A DNA stretch of 40,121 bases from an uncultured Treponema sp. (GTDB lineage: Bacteria > Spirochaetota > Spirochaetia > Treponematales > Treponemataceae): positions 1 to 40,121 of the forward strand of contig CALBXN010000143.1 of the NCBI GenBank assembly GCA_937890485.1, read 5' to 3'. The translations under genes and the position numbers were made by a program. The notes beneath the pieces were generated by a model that saw only the letters and a program-made list of their open reading frames with translations, ran no database searches and had not been told where the DNA came from. Of the stretch, positions 16,401 to 25,793 are shown piece by piece (position 1 is the first letter of the stretch; each line of letters begins with the position of its first letter).

Positions 16401-17201
16401 TTGAGCATTATTAAATTTGTACAAGATGATTGTATTCATTTTATGAATATATTGTCTGAAAAGAATAGGAAAGTTGATGTTGTATTAACTTCTCCACCTT
16501 ACAACACTAGCAGACCATCTTCTGAACGCAGTATGAAAAATCATGAAGGAAGATATAAAGTTTATGATGATTTAAAAACTGGCGAAGAATATTGTGATTG
16601 GTGTGTAAATATATTTAATCATATAGATACCATTCTTAAACCCAACGGTGTTGTATTATGGAATGTTTCCTATGGTACAGATGCTACAATTAATACTGAG
16701 GGTATAGGTTTGATGTGGAATAGCATTAGTGATATTATTCGTCATACTAATTTTACTGTAGCAGATAAAATAGTATGGAAAAAGAAATCAGCCTTACCTA
16801 ATAATGTATCTCCTAATAAACTCACAAGAATTTGTGAAGAAGTGTTTGTATTCTGTAGAAAAAATGAATACAAAACATTTCATGCTAATAAAGAAGTAAG
16901 TAAGATTGGAAAAAATGGACAGCAATTTTATAAAGTTCTTTATAATTTTATAGAAGCACCAAATAATGATGGGTCAACATCTCTTAATAAAGCAACATAT
17001 AGTTCTAATTTGTGTGTGCAATTATTAAATATGTATGCTCCTAAAAATGGATTAGTATATGACCCATTTATGGGAACTGGTACAACTGGTATAGCATGTG
17101 AAATTTTAAATTTAAATTGTATTGGAACAGAAATAGATGCTGAACAAGTAGAGTATTCTAAAGAAAGATTAAATAAATTTAGGGAGAAAAATATAACATG
17201 A
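16401..17201 (+). CDS. DNA methyltransferase, N6-adenine or N4-cytosine, 266 aa
   Basis: Transfers a methyl group from S-adenosylmethionine to an exocyclic amino group of DNA. Catalytic motif IV TSPPYN at residues 30-35 comes first and the SAM-binding DPFMGTGTTG at 221-230 last, the beta-class order. Starts with TTG after a strong GGAGG. It stands alone with its own promoter and no restriction enzyme beside it, so an orphan enzyme that guards phage DNA from host restriction or marks timing is likely. Which base is modified cannot be told by eye. Confidence 0.9.
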   Translation: MSIIKFVQDDCIHFMNILSEKNRKVDVVLTSPPYNTSRPSSERSMKNHEGRYKVYDDLKTGEEYCDWCVNIFNHIDTILKPNGVVLWNVSYGTDATINTEGIGLMWNSISDIIRHTNFTVADKIVWKKKSALPNNVSPNKLTRICEEVFVFCRKNEYKTFHANKEVSKIGKNGQQFYKVLYNFIEAPNNDGSTSLNKATYSSNLCVQLLNMYAPKNGLVYDPFMGTGTTGIACEILNLNCIGTEIDAEQVEYSKERLNKFREKNIT

Positions 17202-17485
17202 TTGATTATGATGAAGCTCTTAAAAATGGGATTATATGTGAAAATGCATTACATTTTAATAATCCGTCATTTGATAATAGTATCATAGCAGTAGATTATT
17301 ATGGTCGTTTAATATATGATTATGATTTAATGGTAGAAGAATTAATGAAAAATGATAATATTAGTGGAGAAGAAGCTATTGATTTTATTAGTTATAACAC
17401 TTTAAGAAGTCTTGATTATCAATCAGATATTATGAAACCAATTGTTATTATGGAAAGGATAAAACATAATGGATTATACTATTAA
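17198..17485 (+). CDS. Hypothetical protein, 95 aa
   Basis: Not recognised. Start ATG overlaps the methyltransferase stop (ATGA). Acidic, with DYYGRLIYDYDLMVEELM in the middle. It also overlaps the next gene by 17 nt, so all are probably coupled. Confidence 0.65.
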   Translation: MIDYDEALKNGIICENALHFNNPSFDNSIIAVDYYGRLIYDYDLMVEELMKNDNISGEEAIDFISYNTLRSLDYQSDIMKPIVIMERIKHNGLYY

Positions 17486-17813
17486 TCAAAAAGTTAGACA
17501 AATATTATGGGATGCCATATTAGGACAATTAGGTTTTGGTCATTCGCTCCCACCTTATAATAATGAAGTGTTTGAATACATCCCTTATAGTTGGGAAGAT
17601 ATTAATACTTATCATTTTTGGCATAAACCTAGTGGATATAAAATATATTGGTATAAATATGCATTACGTGGTGCAAGTTGTAATATGGATATTACAGACG
17701 AACAATTTATAGATATCTTATATGATTGTTTAAATTCATTACCAATTAATCAAAATCCTAGAATTATCTATGATGTAGATAGGTGGTGGGATGTTGAAGA
17801 AAGTACAGAATAA
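17469..17813 (+). CDS. Hypothetical protein, 114 aa
   Basis: Not recognised. Rich in Trp, Tyr and Pro (SLPPYNNEVFEYIPYSW). AAAGG before the start. Its end overlaps the polymerase gene by 23 nt, which suggests coupled translation with the polymerase. Confidence 0.65.
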   Translation: MDYTINQKVRQILWDAILGQLGFGHSLPPYNNEVFEYIPYSWEDINTYHFWHKPSGYKIYWYKYALRGASCNMDITDEQFIDILYDCLNSLPINQNPRIIYDVDRWWDVEESTE

Positions 17814-20800
17814 TTATACAGTATATCATTTACATTCTGATATTAGTTCTGCTGTTACTAATATAGACAGTATAAATAAACCTGAACACTATGTAGAATA
17901 TGCAAAATCATTAGGTATGACCGCAATGGCATTTAGCGAACATGGGTCTGTGCTTAATTGGAAACATAAAAAAGATTTAATTGAAAGTGCTGGCATGAAA
18001 TATATTCATGCTTGTGAATTTTATCTAACAGAAGATGATATTAAAGAAGATAAACACAGAGATAATTATCACTGTGTATTAATAGCTAAAAATTATGATG
18101 GTGTAAAAGAACTCAACTTATTATCTTCACAATCTTTTAATAGAAACGATTGGCATTTTTATTATGTACCAAGAATATCTGTCAGAGATTTATTTAATAC
18201 TTCTGATAATATTATAATTACATCAGCTTGTTTAGCAAGCGTAATGAACAGAGGTGATAAAGAACTTCAAAAAGAAATGATGAAGTTTTTTATTAAAAAT
18301 AAACATAGATGTTATTTAGAAATTCAGCATCATAATTGTGAAGAACAAATTAAATATAATAGAAAACTTTATGCGCTTCATCAAAAAACTGGTGTGCCGT
18401 TAATAGCAGGAACTGATACCCATGCTTTAAATGAAACATATGCAGATGGTAGACGAGTATTACAGAAAGCTAAAAATGTTTTCTTTGAAGATGAGGATAA
18501 TTGGGATTTGGTTTTTAAAACATATGATGACTTAGTTAAATCATATGATATACAGAACTCTATTCCAAAAGAAGCATACTTAGAAGCTATTAATAACACT
18601 AATGTTATGGCTAATCAAATTGAAGAATTTCAACTTGATTATTCTCCTAAATATCCTAAGTTATATGATGATTCTGAAAAAGTTTTAAAACAAAAAATAT
18701 CACAAGGTTTAAAAGATAAACATATAACTCCGTCATTACCTAATTATCAAGAGTATAAAGATAGAGTTATATATGAATATGATACTTATAAACATAATGG
18801 GGCAATAGATTTTCTTTTACTTGAAGAAGATTATAAAACTCAAATGCGTAACCAAGGTATTGAATATGGATATAGCAGAGGTTCTGTATCAGGTAGTTTG
18901 ATTGCTTATCTATTACATATTACTGATGTAGATAGTATATATCATCATTTAAACTTTGAACGTTTTATGAATAAAGAAAGGGTGAGTTTAGCAGATGTCG
19001 ATTCCGATTGGTATTCTGAAGATAGAAAATTTGTTAAGGATTATTTATATAACAAACATGGATTATTTTGTTGCGATATTGTCACTTTTAATACCGTCCA
19101 ACTGAAAGGAGCTATTAGAGAAATTGGACGAGCTATGGAAATACCATTAGATGAAGTTGATGATATATGTGATAATCTGCTTAATAAAGAAGATAAATTA
19201 AGAGAACAATATCCTCAATTATTTTATTATGCAGACCTTGTGACTAATGTTATTGTTTCTGTTGGTTTTCATCCAGCAGGACTTGTGGTATCACCATTTC
19301 CAATTGATGATTATTTTGGAACATTTACTACAACAACAAATATATATCCTATATCTCAATTGAATATGAAAGAAATTGATTCTTTAAATTTTGTTAAATT
19401 AGACATCCTTTCATTAGATAATATAGGATTAATTAATCAGACATGTAAACTTGCAGGTATTGAAAGATTGACACCTCAAAATGTTAAAGATGATATTAAT
19501 GTTTGGAATAGTATCAGAGATGATACTACGTTGATATTCCAATTTGAATCAAGCTTTGCTTCAGATTATATTAAAGATTTGTTTTCGGATAAAACAATTA
19601 GTAAAATCAAAGAACATAATCCTAACTTTTCATATATAGACTTAATGTCTGTAGCTAATGGAGCATTGCGTCCAGCAGGTGAAAGTTATAGAGATGCTTT
19701 GAAACAAGGTGATGTTAAAGACAATGGACATGAAGCATTAAATAATATGCTTGCATCAACTAATGGTTTTCTTGTATATCAAGAACAGATTATCCAATTT
19801 CTCCATGATTTTTGCGGATATAGTATGGGTGAAGCTGATGTAGTCCGTAGACATTTTGCAAAAAAATATGGTACGGAAGATGATATACCTAAAATACATG
19901 ATGGTTTTATTAAAACCATGAAAGAAAAATATAATACATCTGAAGAAGAAGCAGAAAAAATCATTGGAGACTTTTTACAAGTTATTGAAGATGCAAGTAA
20001 TTATCTTTTTTCACTAAATCATGCGTTGCCATATTCCTATATAGGTTATGTATGTGGATATTTAAGGTATTATTATCCATTAGAATTTTTAACTAGTGCA
20101 TTAAATATATTTGAAACTGATATTGATGAAACTAATGCCATTGTAAAATATGCAAATAAAGTTGGTATTGCAATACGTGGAATTAAATTCGGTAAATCTG
20201 AATCCAAATATACAATGGATAAAGAAAACAACTGTATATATAAAGGTATTGCAAGTATAAAGTATTGTAATGCAGATATTGCTAATGAATTATTAACACT
20301 TAGTAAAAAACATTATAATACATTTATAGAATTACTAAAAGATATTTATGAAAAAACTTCACTTAATTCACGACAATTAAATATATTAATTGGTTTAAAT
20401 TTCTTTTCAGATTTTGGTAAGAATAAATACTTAATGGATATAGTAGAAGTTTATAATAAGTTTTCAGAATGTAAAATCATTAAGAAAAGTAATCTTGAAG
20501 AATTATGTAATCAATATCACTTAAATGAATTTCTGATAAAGAAATATAGCGCAAAAGAAACTGCAAAACAATATAGAGATATTGATAATAAACATTTGGT
20601 TAAAGCTTTATGTAAACAAATTCCTCAAAAATCTCTTTCCATAATGGAACAAATACAGTTTGAACAAGAAATGCTAGGATATATTGAATATGTTAATAAT
20701 AAAATTCCAAAGCATTTCTGGATAGTAATTGAATTTAAAACATATAATAACAGCAGTAAACCTTATTTAACATTATATAGATTAAATGATGGTTTCACAG

Positions 20801-20985
20801 CAAAAACAAAAGTTAAAAGAGCTAAAGTATTTGATTCTAATCCATTTGGATTATATTCAATTCTTATATTTGAAGATTTTTCTTATGAACATAAACATAA
20901 AAAAGTCGATGATAAATGGATAGAGACAGATGAAACAGAACCGATTCTTAATGCATATGAAGTACTAAGAAAGGAAATGATTTAA
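17791..20985 (+). CDS. dnaE-like: DNA polymerase III alpha subunit, DnaE-like with PHP domain, 1064 aa
   Basis: Replicative family C polymerase. The PHP domain starts with HLHS at 13-16 and includes SEHGS near 49-53 and GTDTH at 207-211, so its metal site looks intact and may proofread. The palm has RGSVSGSLIAYLL near 363-375 and the catalytic Asp pair in ADVDSDW at 401-407. A helix-hairpin-helix and OB region follow. It is about 100 residues shorter than bacterial DnaE, mainly at the C-terminus. AGGTGG ribosome site. A phage-coded family C polymerase means replication does not need the host one; such polymerases are known but less common than PolA or PolB in phages. Confidence 0.93.
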   Translation: MLKKVQNNYTVYHLHSDISSAVTNIDSINKPEHYVEYAKSLGMTAMAFSEHGSVLNWKHKKDLIESAGMKYIHACEFYLTEDDIKEDKHRDNYHCVLIAKNYDGVKELNLLSSQSFNRNDWHFYYVPRISVRDLFNTSDNIIITSACLASVMNRGDKELQKEMMKFFIKNKHRCYLEIQHHNCEEQIKYNRKLYALHQKTGVPLIAGTDTHALNETYADGRRVLQKAKNVFFEDEDNWDLVFKTYDDLVKSYDIQNSIPKEAYLEAINNTNVMANQIEEFQLDYSPKYPKLYDDSEKVLKQKISQGLKDKHITPSLPNYQEYKDRVIYEYDTYKHNGAIDFLLLEEDYKTQMRNQGIEYGYSRGSVSGSLIAYLLHITDVDSIYHHLNFERFMNKERVSLADVDSDWYSEDRKFVKDYLYNKHGLFCCDIVTFNTVQLKGAIREIGRAMEIPLDEVDDICDNLLNKEDKLREQYPQLFYYADLVTNVIVSVGFHPAGLVVSPFPIDDYFGTFTTTTNIYPISQLNMKEIDSLNFVKLDILSLDNIGLINQTCKLAGIERLTPQNVKDDINVWNSIRDDTTLIFQFESSFASDYIKDLFSDKTISKIKEHNPNFSYIDLMSVANGALRPAGESYRDALKQGDVKDNGHEALNNMLASTNGFLVYQEQIIQFLHDFCGYSMGEADVVRRHFAKKYGTEDDIPKIHDGFIKTMKEKYNTSEEEAEKIIGDFLQVIEDASNYLFSLNHALPYSYIGYVCGYLRYYYPLEFLTSALNIFETDIDETNAIVKYANKVGIAIRGIKFGKSESKYTMDKENNCIYKGIASIKYCNADIANELLTLSKKHYNTFIELLKDIYEKTSLNSRQLNILIGLNFFSDFGKNKYLMDIVEVYNKFSECKIIKKSNLEELCNQYHLNEFLIKKYSAKETAKQYRDIDNKHLVKALCKQIPQKSLSIMEQIQFEQEMLGYIEYVNNKIPKHFWIVIEFKTYNNSSKPYLTLYRLNDGFTAKTKVKRAKVFDSNPFGLYSILIFEDFSYEHKHKKVDDKWIETDETEPILNAYEVLRKEMI

Positions 20986-21198
20986 ATGCCTCCTATACGA
21001 GAAAACAAAATAATAAAATGGTTATCTGATATTGACAATGATATCAATCAAATATATAATATTTTTAATTATAAACTGATTTCAACAGAAGATATCGGAG
21101 AAGAAAATCATAAGTTAATTATAAAACAGCTTACAGATTTAAGCATAACGTTAAGTGATATATTATTTGATATAGAAGATAAATATTCAAGGAGGTGA
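20986..21198 (+). CDS. Small hypothetical protein, 70 aa
   Basis: Not recognised. Starts one base after the polymerase stop, with AAGGAA as ribosome site. Helical, Ile/Asp-rich, resembling a small coiled-coil partner protein. Possible polymerase accessory by position only. Confidence 0.6.
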   Translation: MPPIRENKIIKWLSDIDNDINQIYNIFNYKLISTEDIGEENHKLIIKQLTDLSITLSDILFDIEDKYSRR

Positions 21199-21204
21199 TT
21201 TTGA

Positions 21205-21402
21205 TTGAGTCAAAGGAAAAGGTTGGTACATAACAGAATTAAATGTTTAAAATGCGGAGATATAATCGAAAGCACCTACAGACATGATTGGGTACAATGT
21301 AGTTGTGGTGCATGTTTTGTAGATGGTGGTCATGATTATATGCGAGTTGGCGGAAACAGAGAAGATTGGGAAGACATGAGCGAATGGGAGATAGTTGAAT
21401 GA
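21205..21402 (+). CDS. 65-aa zinc-ribbon protein
   Basis: CLKCG and CSCGACF form a four-Cys zinc ribbon, followed by DGGHDYMRVGG, a pattern seen in small conserved phage and Firmicutes proteins of unknown function. Uses TTG as start, 7 nt after a perfect AGGAGGTGA. Overlaps the next gene by 4 nt. Confidence 0.68.
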   Translation: MSQRKRLVHNRIKCLKCGDIIESTYRHDWVQCSCGACFVDGGHDYMRVGGNREDWEDMSEWEIVE

Positions 21403-21599
21403 CAATACTTCATATTTTATATTGGATAGCATTTATTATTATGTTGGTATGCTTTCCAGCAGTAAATTTTATAGATGTCAGAAGATGGTATGGACGGATA
21501 TTTAATACACGAATAGACACTAAAATATATAATAAGATATTTTATATTTCTATTATATGTGTGTTTATTTTATATATAATAATATTTATAATGAGGTAA
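21399..21599 (+). CDS. Small membrane protein with two transmembrane segments, 66 aa
   Basis: Hydrophobic stretches at about residues 2-24 and 46-64, separated by a basic loop (DVRRWYGRIFNTRIDTK), predict a hairpin membrane protein. Start overlaps the previous stop. Not recognised; could be a holin-like or superinfection-related protein, but its position within nucleotide genes argues for neither. Confidence 0.62.
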   Translation: MTILHILYWIAFIIMLVCFPAVNFIDVRRWYGRIFNTRIDTKIYNKIFYISIICVFILYIIIFIMR

Positions 21600-21602
21600 T
21601 AT

Positions 21603-21839
21603 ATGATAAAAATTTATACAACAGAAACATGTCCAAGATGTAAAGTGCTTAAAATGAAAATGGATGCAAAGGGAATCCCATATGAATCTGTTACAGATGT
21701 TGATGAAATAAAGAAACTTGGTATTATGAGCGTTCCTTATATGCAAATTGACGATGGTGAACTTATGGATTTTGCAACAGCCGTTAATTGGATTAATAAA
21801 CAAGCTGATACATCAGAATGTGCAAGTTGTAATCTTTAA
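21603..21839 (+). CDS. nrdH-like: Glutaredoxin/NrdH-like redoxin, 78 aa
   Basis: Active-site CPRC at residues 10-13 (ETCPRCKVLKMKM) and the cis-Pro motif SVPYM near residues 42-46 define a glutaredoxin of NrdH type. It supplies electrons to ribonucleotide reductase. It lies 21 nt before the class III reductase, which uses glutaredoxin or formate depending on type, and may reduce this enzyme. Extra CASC near the C-terminus is unusual and could be a second redox pair. Confidence 0.88.
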   Translation: MIKIYTTETCPRCKVLKMKMDAKGIPYESVTDVDEIKKLGIMSVPYMQIDDGELMDFATAVNWINKQADTSECASCNL

Positions 21840-21860
21840 GTTAAGGGAGCGAAATCGGTA

Positions 21861-23786
21861 ATGAATATTAATATTAGATTAAATAAAAATTTTACTACAC
21901 AATTAAACAAATTAGACCAAGAATACGGAGAAGAATTTAGAAGACTACAAGGACTTGATGATGATAAATTAAGCTTTACTGATTTTATCGACAACTTTAT
22001 TGATACTGATACCGTTGCAGATGCTTCTGTAGATGCTAGTTCTAATATTGCACAAAAAGATATTGTAGTACTTTTAAGTGAAATGTCAAAACCACATCAA
22101 AAACTTTTGGCATTTAATAAATTGTATTGCGAAATACAAAAGATGTATGGATTTAAAACAGCTAATTTAGCATTTGAAAAAATGTGGAATTACTCTATCT
22201 ATATGCATGATTTTAATACGGCTACATTTATTTCGTATTGTTTTGCATACGATATTAAAGATATAGTTGAAAAAGGTTTGTTCTTTATTGATAACTATAA
22301 TGCAAAACCACCAAAACATTTAGATAGTTTTGTACAAATCCTTATGGAAGCTATTTGTTTTTTGGCACGTAGACAATCAGGGGCAGTAGGATTACCAAAC
22401 CTTATTCCATATTTATATTATTTTTGGAGTAGAGATGTAGCTAATGGTTATTATACTAAAGACCCAGAAACTTATAAAAGACAACAGATTCAAGCTTTGA
22501 TTTATAGGTTGAATCAACCATGGGTAAGGTCTGACCAATCAGCATTTACTAATGTAAGCGTATTTGACCATCCATATTTTGAAGCTATTTTTGGTGGGTC
22601 ACAATTCCCAGATGGTTCATTTATGATTGATGAAGAAGAAGAGATTATTCAATTCCAAAAAGATTTTATTGATGTAATAAATACAATCAGAGAAGAAAAT
22701 GTATTTACATTTCCAGTTCTTACTGCTTCATTATTATATCAAGATAATAAATTTGTAGATGAGGACTTTGCTAAATGGTCATGTGAAGCGTCACGTAAAT
22801 GGAATTTGTTTAATTTCTTTACTGATAGTACAGTTAATAGTTTAAGTAATTGTTGCAGACTTAAATCAGATGTGACAGAATTATATTTTAATAGTATTGG
22901 TGGAACTGCACTTAAGGTTGGTTCTGTAAAAGTTTCAACTCTTAATATTGCTAGACTTGCTTATGAAAATAAAAAAGAAGATAAGTTTCTTGAAGCCTTA
23001 AAAGATTTAACTGAACTTAATTTAAAGATTCTTGATGCTCAAAGACATATTATTCAACGCAATGTTGAAAAGGGATTGTTGCCAAACTTTGATACTGGAC
23101 TTATTGACTTTGAACATTTATATTCTACAGTAGGTATTAACGGAATTTATGAAACAATTAAAACATTTGGCTATACTTATGTAGACGAGATAGGTAATAC
23201 TCATTATACAGATGAAGCCTATATTCTTGGACAGAAAATCTTTGAAGTTATTCGTGGATGTATTGATGAATTTGTAGAAGATAAAAATTATAAAATTAAT
23301 ATTGAACAAATTCCAGCAGAGCAAGCCGCAGTCAAACTTCAAACTGCTGATAAACTTTTATATCCACGTAAGACAGTAAAAGATTTACCTTTATATGGTA
23401 ATCAATGGATTCCGCTTGGTATCAAAGCAAGCATAGCAGAACGTACCAACATATGTGCATCTTTTGATTCATATTGTAATGGTGGAAGTATTGAACATAT
23501 TAATATAGATACTTATTTTGATTCATTTGAAAAGGCTTGGCATATGTTAAATTGGGTAGCACAACAAGGTGTAACTTATTTCGCATTTAATGGTAAGGTT
23601 TCACAATGTGAAAATCATCATAGTTTCTATGGTAAGGTATGTCCTGAATGCGGAGAGCCAGTACAAACAGAATATACACGTACTGTTGGATTTTATACAC
23701 CAACCAATACATGGTCAAAAGAACGTAAAGCAGAATATAAAATGAGGGAATGGATGCCATTAAATGAAAAAGGGGAAAATGCTTAA
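21861..23786 (+). CDS. nrdD: Anaerobic (class III) ribonucleoside-triphosphate reductase, 641 aa
   Basis: Makes deoxynucleotides without oxygen using a glycyl radical. Near the C-terminus a zinc site (CENHHSF then CPECG) is followed by the radical glycine in RTVGFYTP (Gly610 by my count). The N-terminal ATP cone is absent, so size is smaller than the usual 700 or more. It sits between NrdH-like and NrdG-like genes; all three are translated in order with an overlap of one base at the NrdG start. This trio marks an anaerobic host. Confidence 0.9.
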   Translation: MNINIRLNKNFTTQLNKLDQEYGEEFRRLQGLDDDKLSFTDFIDNFIDTDTVADASVDASSNIAQKDIVVLLSEMSKPHQKLLAFNKLYCEIQKMYGFKTANLAFEKMWNYSIYMHDFNTATFISYCFAYDIKDIVEKGLFFIDNYNAKPPKHLDSFVQILMEAICFLARRQSGAVGLPNLIPYLYYFWSRDVANGYYTKDPETYKRQQIQALIYRLNQPWVRSDQSAFTNVSVFDHPYFEAIFGGSQFPDGSFMIDEEEEIIQFQKDFIDVINTIREENVFTFPVLTASLLYQDNKFVDEDFAKWSCEASRKWNLFNFFTDSTVNSLSNCCRLKSDVTELYFNSIGGTALKVGSVKVSTLNIARLAYENKKEDKFLEALKDLTELNLKILDAQRHIIQRNVEKGLLPNFDTGLIDFEHLYSTVGINGIYETIKTFGYTYVDEIGNTHYTDEAYILGQKIFEVIRGCIDEFVEDKNYKINIEQIPAEQAAVKLQTADKLLYPRKTVKDLPLYGNQWIPLGIKASIAERTNICASFDSYCNGGSIEHINIDTYFDSFEKAWHMLNWVAQQGVTYFAFNGKVSQCENHHSFYGKVCPECGEPVQTEYTRTVGFYTPTNTWSKERKAEYKMREWMPLNEKGENA

Positions 23787-24274
23787 TGAAAGTTCGTGGC
23801 ATAGAAATAGAAGATTTTATTAATTATAAATCTCCATCAATGTTTATAGCCATAGGAACTTGCGATTGGAAGTGTTGTGTTGAGGGTGGATTTGACACAT
23901 CTGTATGTCAAAACTCATCCTTGGCACAAGCCAAAGAACAAGATATAGATATAACTTTTATATATAATAATTATATGTTTAATCCAATTACGGAAGCTAT
24001 TGTTATTGGTGGACTAGAACCATTTACTCAATTTGAAGATATCTTTAATTTGATTAAATATTTTAGAGAAAATCATTGCGATGATAAATTTATTATATAT
24101 ACAGGATATTACCCTGATGAAATCAAAGAAGAAATTAATTCATTAAAACAATTTGATAACATTATTATTAAATTTGGTAGATATATTCCAAATCGAACTG
24201 AGAAATTTGATAAAATATTAGGAATTAAATTAGCATCAGATAATCAATACGCTTGTTATATCAATGAAATTTAA
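23786..24274 (+). CDS. nrdG: Anaerobic reductase activating protein, radical-SAM type, 162 aa
   Basis: Expected to make the glycyl radical on NrdD. Its Cys motif reads GTCDWKCC, then a further Cys in SVCQN, rather than plain CxxxCxxC: the first two cysteines keep the three-residue spacing, the third is either adjacent or 13 residues on. The rest (VIGGLEPFTQF, the GGEP-like motif; YTGYYPDE) fits NrdG. Start overlaps the NrdD stop. Variants of this Cys pattern exist in phages as far as I recall, so it is likely active. Confidence 0.82.
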   Translation: MKVRGIEIEDFINYKSPSMFIAIGTCDWKCCVEGGFDTSVCQNSSLAQAKEQDIDITFIYNNYMFNPITEAIVIGGLEPFTQFEDIFNLIKYFRENHCDDKFIIYTGYYPDEIKEEINSLKQFDNIIIKFGRYIPNRTEKFDKILGIKLASDNQYACYINEI

Positions 24275-24282
24275 AAAAGTAC

Positions 24283-24311
24283 TTGACAAATTAGTTTAAA
24301 TATGTTATAAT
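24283..24311 (+). promoter_or_regulatory. SigmaA-type promoter P3
   Basis: TTGACA at 24283-24288, 17-nt spacer, TATAAT at 24306-24311, exact consensus, 9 nt after the NrdG stop. Same AATATGT before the -10 as P2. It starts a unit with the unknown gene and dUTPase. Confidence 0.87.
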
Positions 24312-24367
24312 CACCATGTTGTTAGACAGAGAAACTTTATAAACAGAAATTAAAGGAGACAAAAGGA

Positions 24368-24856
24368 ATGCGTGTATATGTAAACAATAAAGAAAAAGTT
24401 ATTGAAGACCCAATTTGGAATACATTTAGTGAATTAGTAGATGGTGTTATTAAAATATATGATAACAGAATTGATGAAAATGTCAAACCAAAAGAGAACG
24501 TTAAAAAACAAAAACCAAAGGTAACTTTTAAACCAGAAACATTAAAGATAACACCTACACTTAAAAACGACACACCATCAGTTAGTACTTTTAAGACATA
24601 CAATAAGAAGAATGAAAAGAAATTTATTCCTTTATATCTTCCTAAGATTACAGAAGTACTATTTAATGACCCAGCAACTATTGTGTGGTTTGAAGATGGT
24701 AGTAAGAGTGTAGCCATTGCAGGACATGGTGATAAGTATGATAAAGAAACTGGTCTTGCTACTTGTTTAATCAAAAGAGTTCTTGGTAATAAAGAATATC
24801 GTAGAATTATGGATAAATATTGTTATTCACATATAGATAAGGAGAAGCTAAATTAA
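24368..24856 (+). CDS. Conserved phage protein of unknown function, 162 aa
   Basis: The C-terminal half (VLFNDPATIVWFEDGSKSVAIAGHGDKYDKETGLATCLIKRVLGN, read in parts) matches a domain I recall from many phages of Gram-positive hosts, with no known role. The N-terminal half is a basic, Pro/Thr-rich linker. Strong AAAGGAG ribosome site, first gene from P3. Overlaps the dUTPase start by one base. Confidence 0.72.
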   Translation: MRVYVNNKEKVIEDPIWNTFSELVDGVIKIYDNRIDENVKPKENVKKQKPKVTFKPETLKITPTLKNDTPSVSTFKTYNKKNEKKFIPLYLPKITEVLFNDPATIVWFEDGSKSVAIAGHGDKYDKETGLATCLIKRVLGNKEYRRIMDKYCYSHIDKEKLN

Positions 24857-25359
24857 TGCATTTTGAAAAAATAAGTTTTGAACAGTGGGCAAAAGACACA
24901 CCATTTAAAGACATACCTCACAATATATTGCTTAGACAATATTATAATATCCAACTTCCAAATCAAAGCACAGAAGATGCTATGGGATTAGATTTTTATA
25001 TGCCATATGAAGTAAAAGTATTAGCACATAATAAAATTAAAATCTCAACTGGTGTTAGATGGATATGTGATGAAGAAAATGACGGTAGATATGGAATGTT
25101 AATTGTACCACGTAGCAGTACAGGTATTAAGCTTGGACTAAGACTACTCAATACAATTGGTATTATTGATGCCGATTATTATCTTGCTGATAATGAGGGA
25201 CATATTATGTTGTTTATGGAAAACACAACAGATGAAGATATAGTCTTGCAAGCTGGACAAAGAATAGTTCAAGGACTTATTGTTCCGTATGTTATTCCGA
25301 AAAATATGTCTTCTAATAAAACACGACATGGTGGATTTGGGTCAACAGATAATAATTAA
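24856..25359 (+). CDS. dut: dUTP diphosphatase, 167 aa
   Basis: Hydrolyses dUTP to dUMP and keeps uracil out of DNA. All five trimeric dUTPase motifs are visible in order: GLDFYM, PRSSTG, GIIDADY, GQRIVQGLI and the C-terminal HGGFGST. Length is typical. Works with the reductase genes in nucleotide supply. AAGGAG ribosome site within the preceding gene. Confidence 0.93.
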   Translation: MHFEKISFEQWAKDTPFKDIPHNILLRQYYNIQLPNQSTEDAMGLDFYMPYEVKVLAHNKIKISTGVRWICDEENDGRYGMLIVPRSSTGIKLGLRLLNTIGIIDADYYLADNEGHIMLFMENTTDEDIVLQAGQRIVQGLIVPYVIPKNMSSNKTRHGGFGSTDNN

Positions 25360-25373
25360 AAAATGCATTTTTA

Positions 25374-25446
25374 AGGGTCAATTTTGTAAATTTATTTCTC
25401 AATGAACAATTTATCAACAAGTATATTTTGTCACGAAATTGACCCT
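25374..25446. repeat. 11-bp inverted repeat with 51-nt loop
   Basis: AGGGTCAATTT at 25374-25384 is repeated exactly inverted at 25436-25446. The arms lie 15 nt after the dUTPase stop and before two small genes. A T-rich but not pure T tail follows. It could be a terminator, an operator, or part of an attachment or origin site; the AT-rich loop argues for protein binding. Confidence 0.5.
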
Positions 25447-25496
25447 ATTTTCTTGAAAAAACTACGTGAATTCTGAGTAAGCATTAGGAGAGATAT

Positions 25497-25613
25497 ATGG
25501 CAGTAGATTTCATAAAGTTCAGAAGAACAATGGCAAAGCTTGATGCTCAACTTAAAAAGGAAGAAGCAGAAAGAAAAGCAAAAAAAGATAATAAGAAAAA
25601 GGAGAAAAAGTAA
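25497..25613 (+). CDS. Very basic 38-aa protein
   Basis: Opens after TAGGAGAG with ATG at 25497. After MAVDFIKFRRTMAKLD the chain is nearly all Lys, Glu and Ala, a highly charged helix with basic tail. Stop and next start overlap (TAATG), which supports real translation. Function unknown. Confidence 0.58.
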   Translation: MAVDFIKFRRTMAKLDAQLKKEEAERKAKKDNKKKEKK

Positions 25614-25774
25614 TGGCTAAGAGAAAAGAATTTACTGAAGTTGAAGCAGAACTTTTTCAGGCAATTTATGCATATGCTATTGCTAATCATATGAGTATTG
25701 GTTCAGTAGAAAATGTTACAAGAAGTGTTGTAAAAAATCTTAAAGATATTGCATATGTAAATGATGAAGAATAA
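25613..25774 (+). CDS. Small hypothetical protein, 53 aa
   Basis: Frame starts in the TAATG overlap with the previous gene and has AAAGGAG upstream. Compact helical protein (EAELFQAIYAYAIANHMSIGSVENVTRSVV). Not recognised. Last gene before the tRNA array. Confidence 0.6.
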   Translation: MAKRKEFTEVEAELFQAIYAYAIANHMSIGSVENVTRSVVKNLKDIAYVNDEE

Positions 25775-25793
25775 ATTGTACTAAAAAAAGTAC

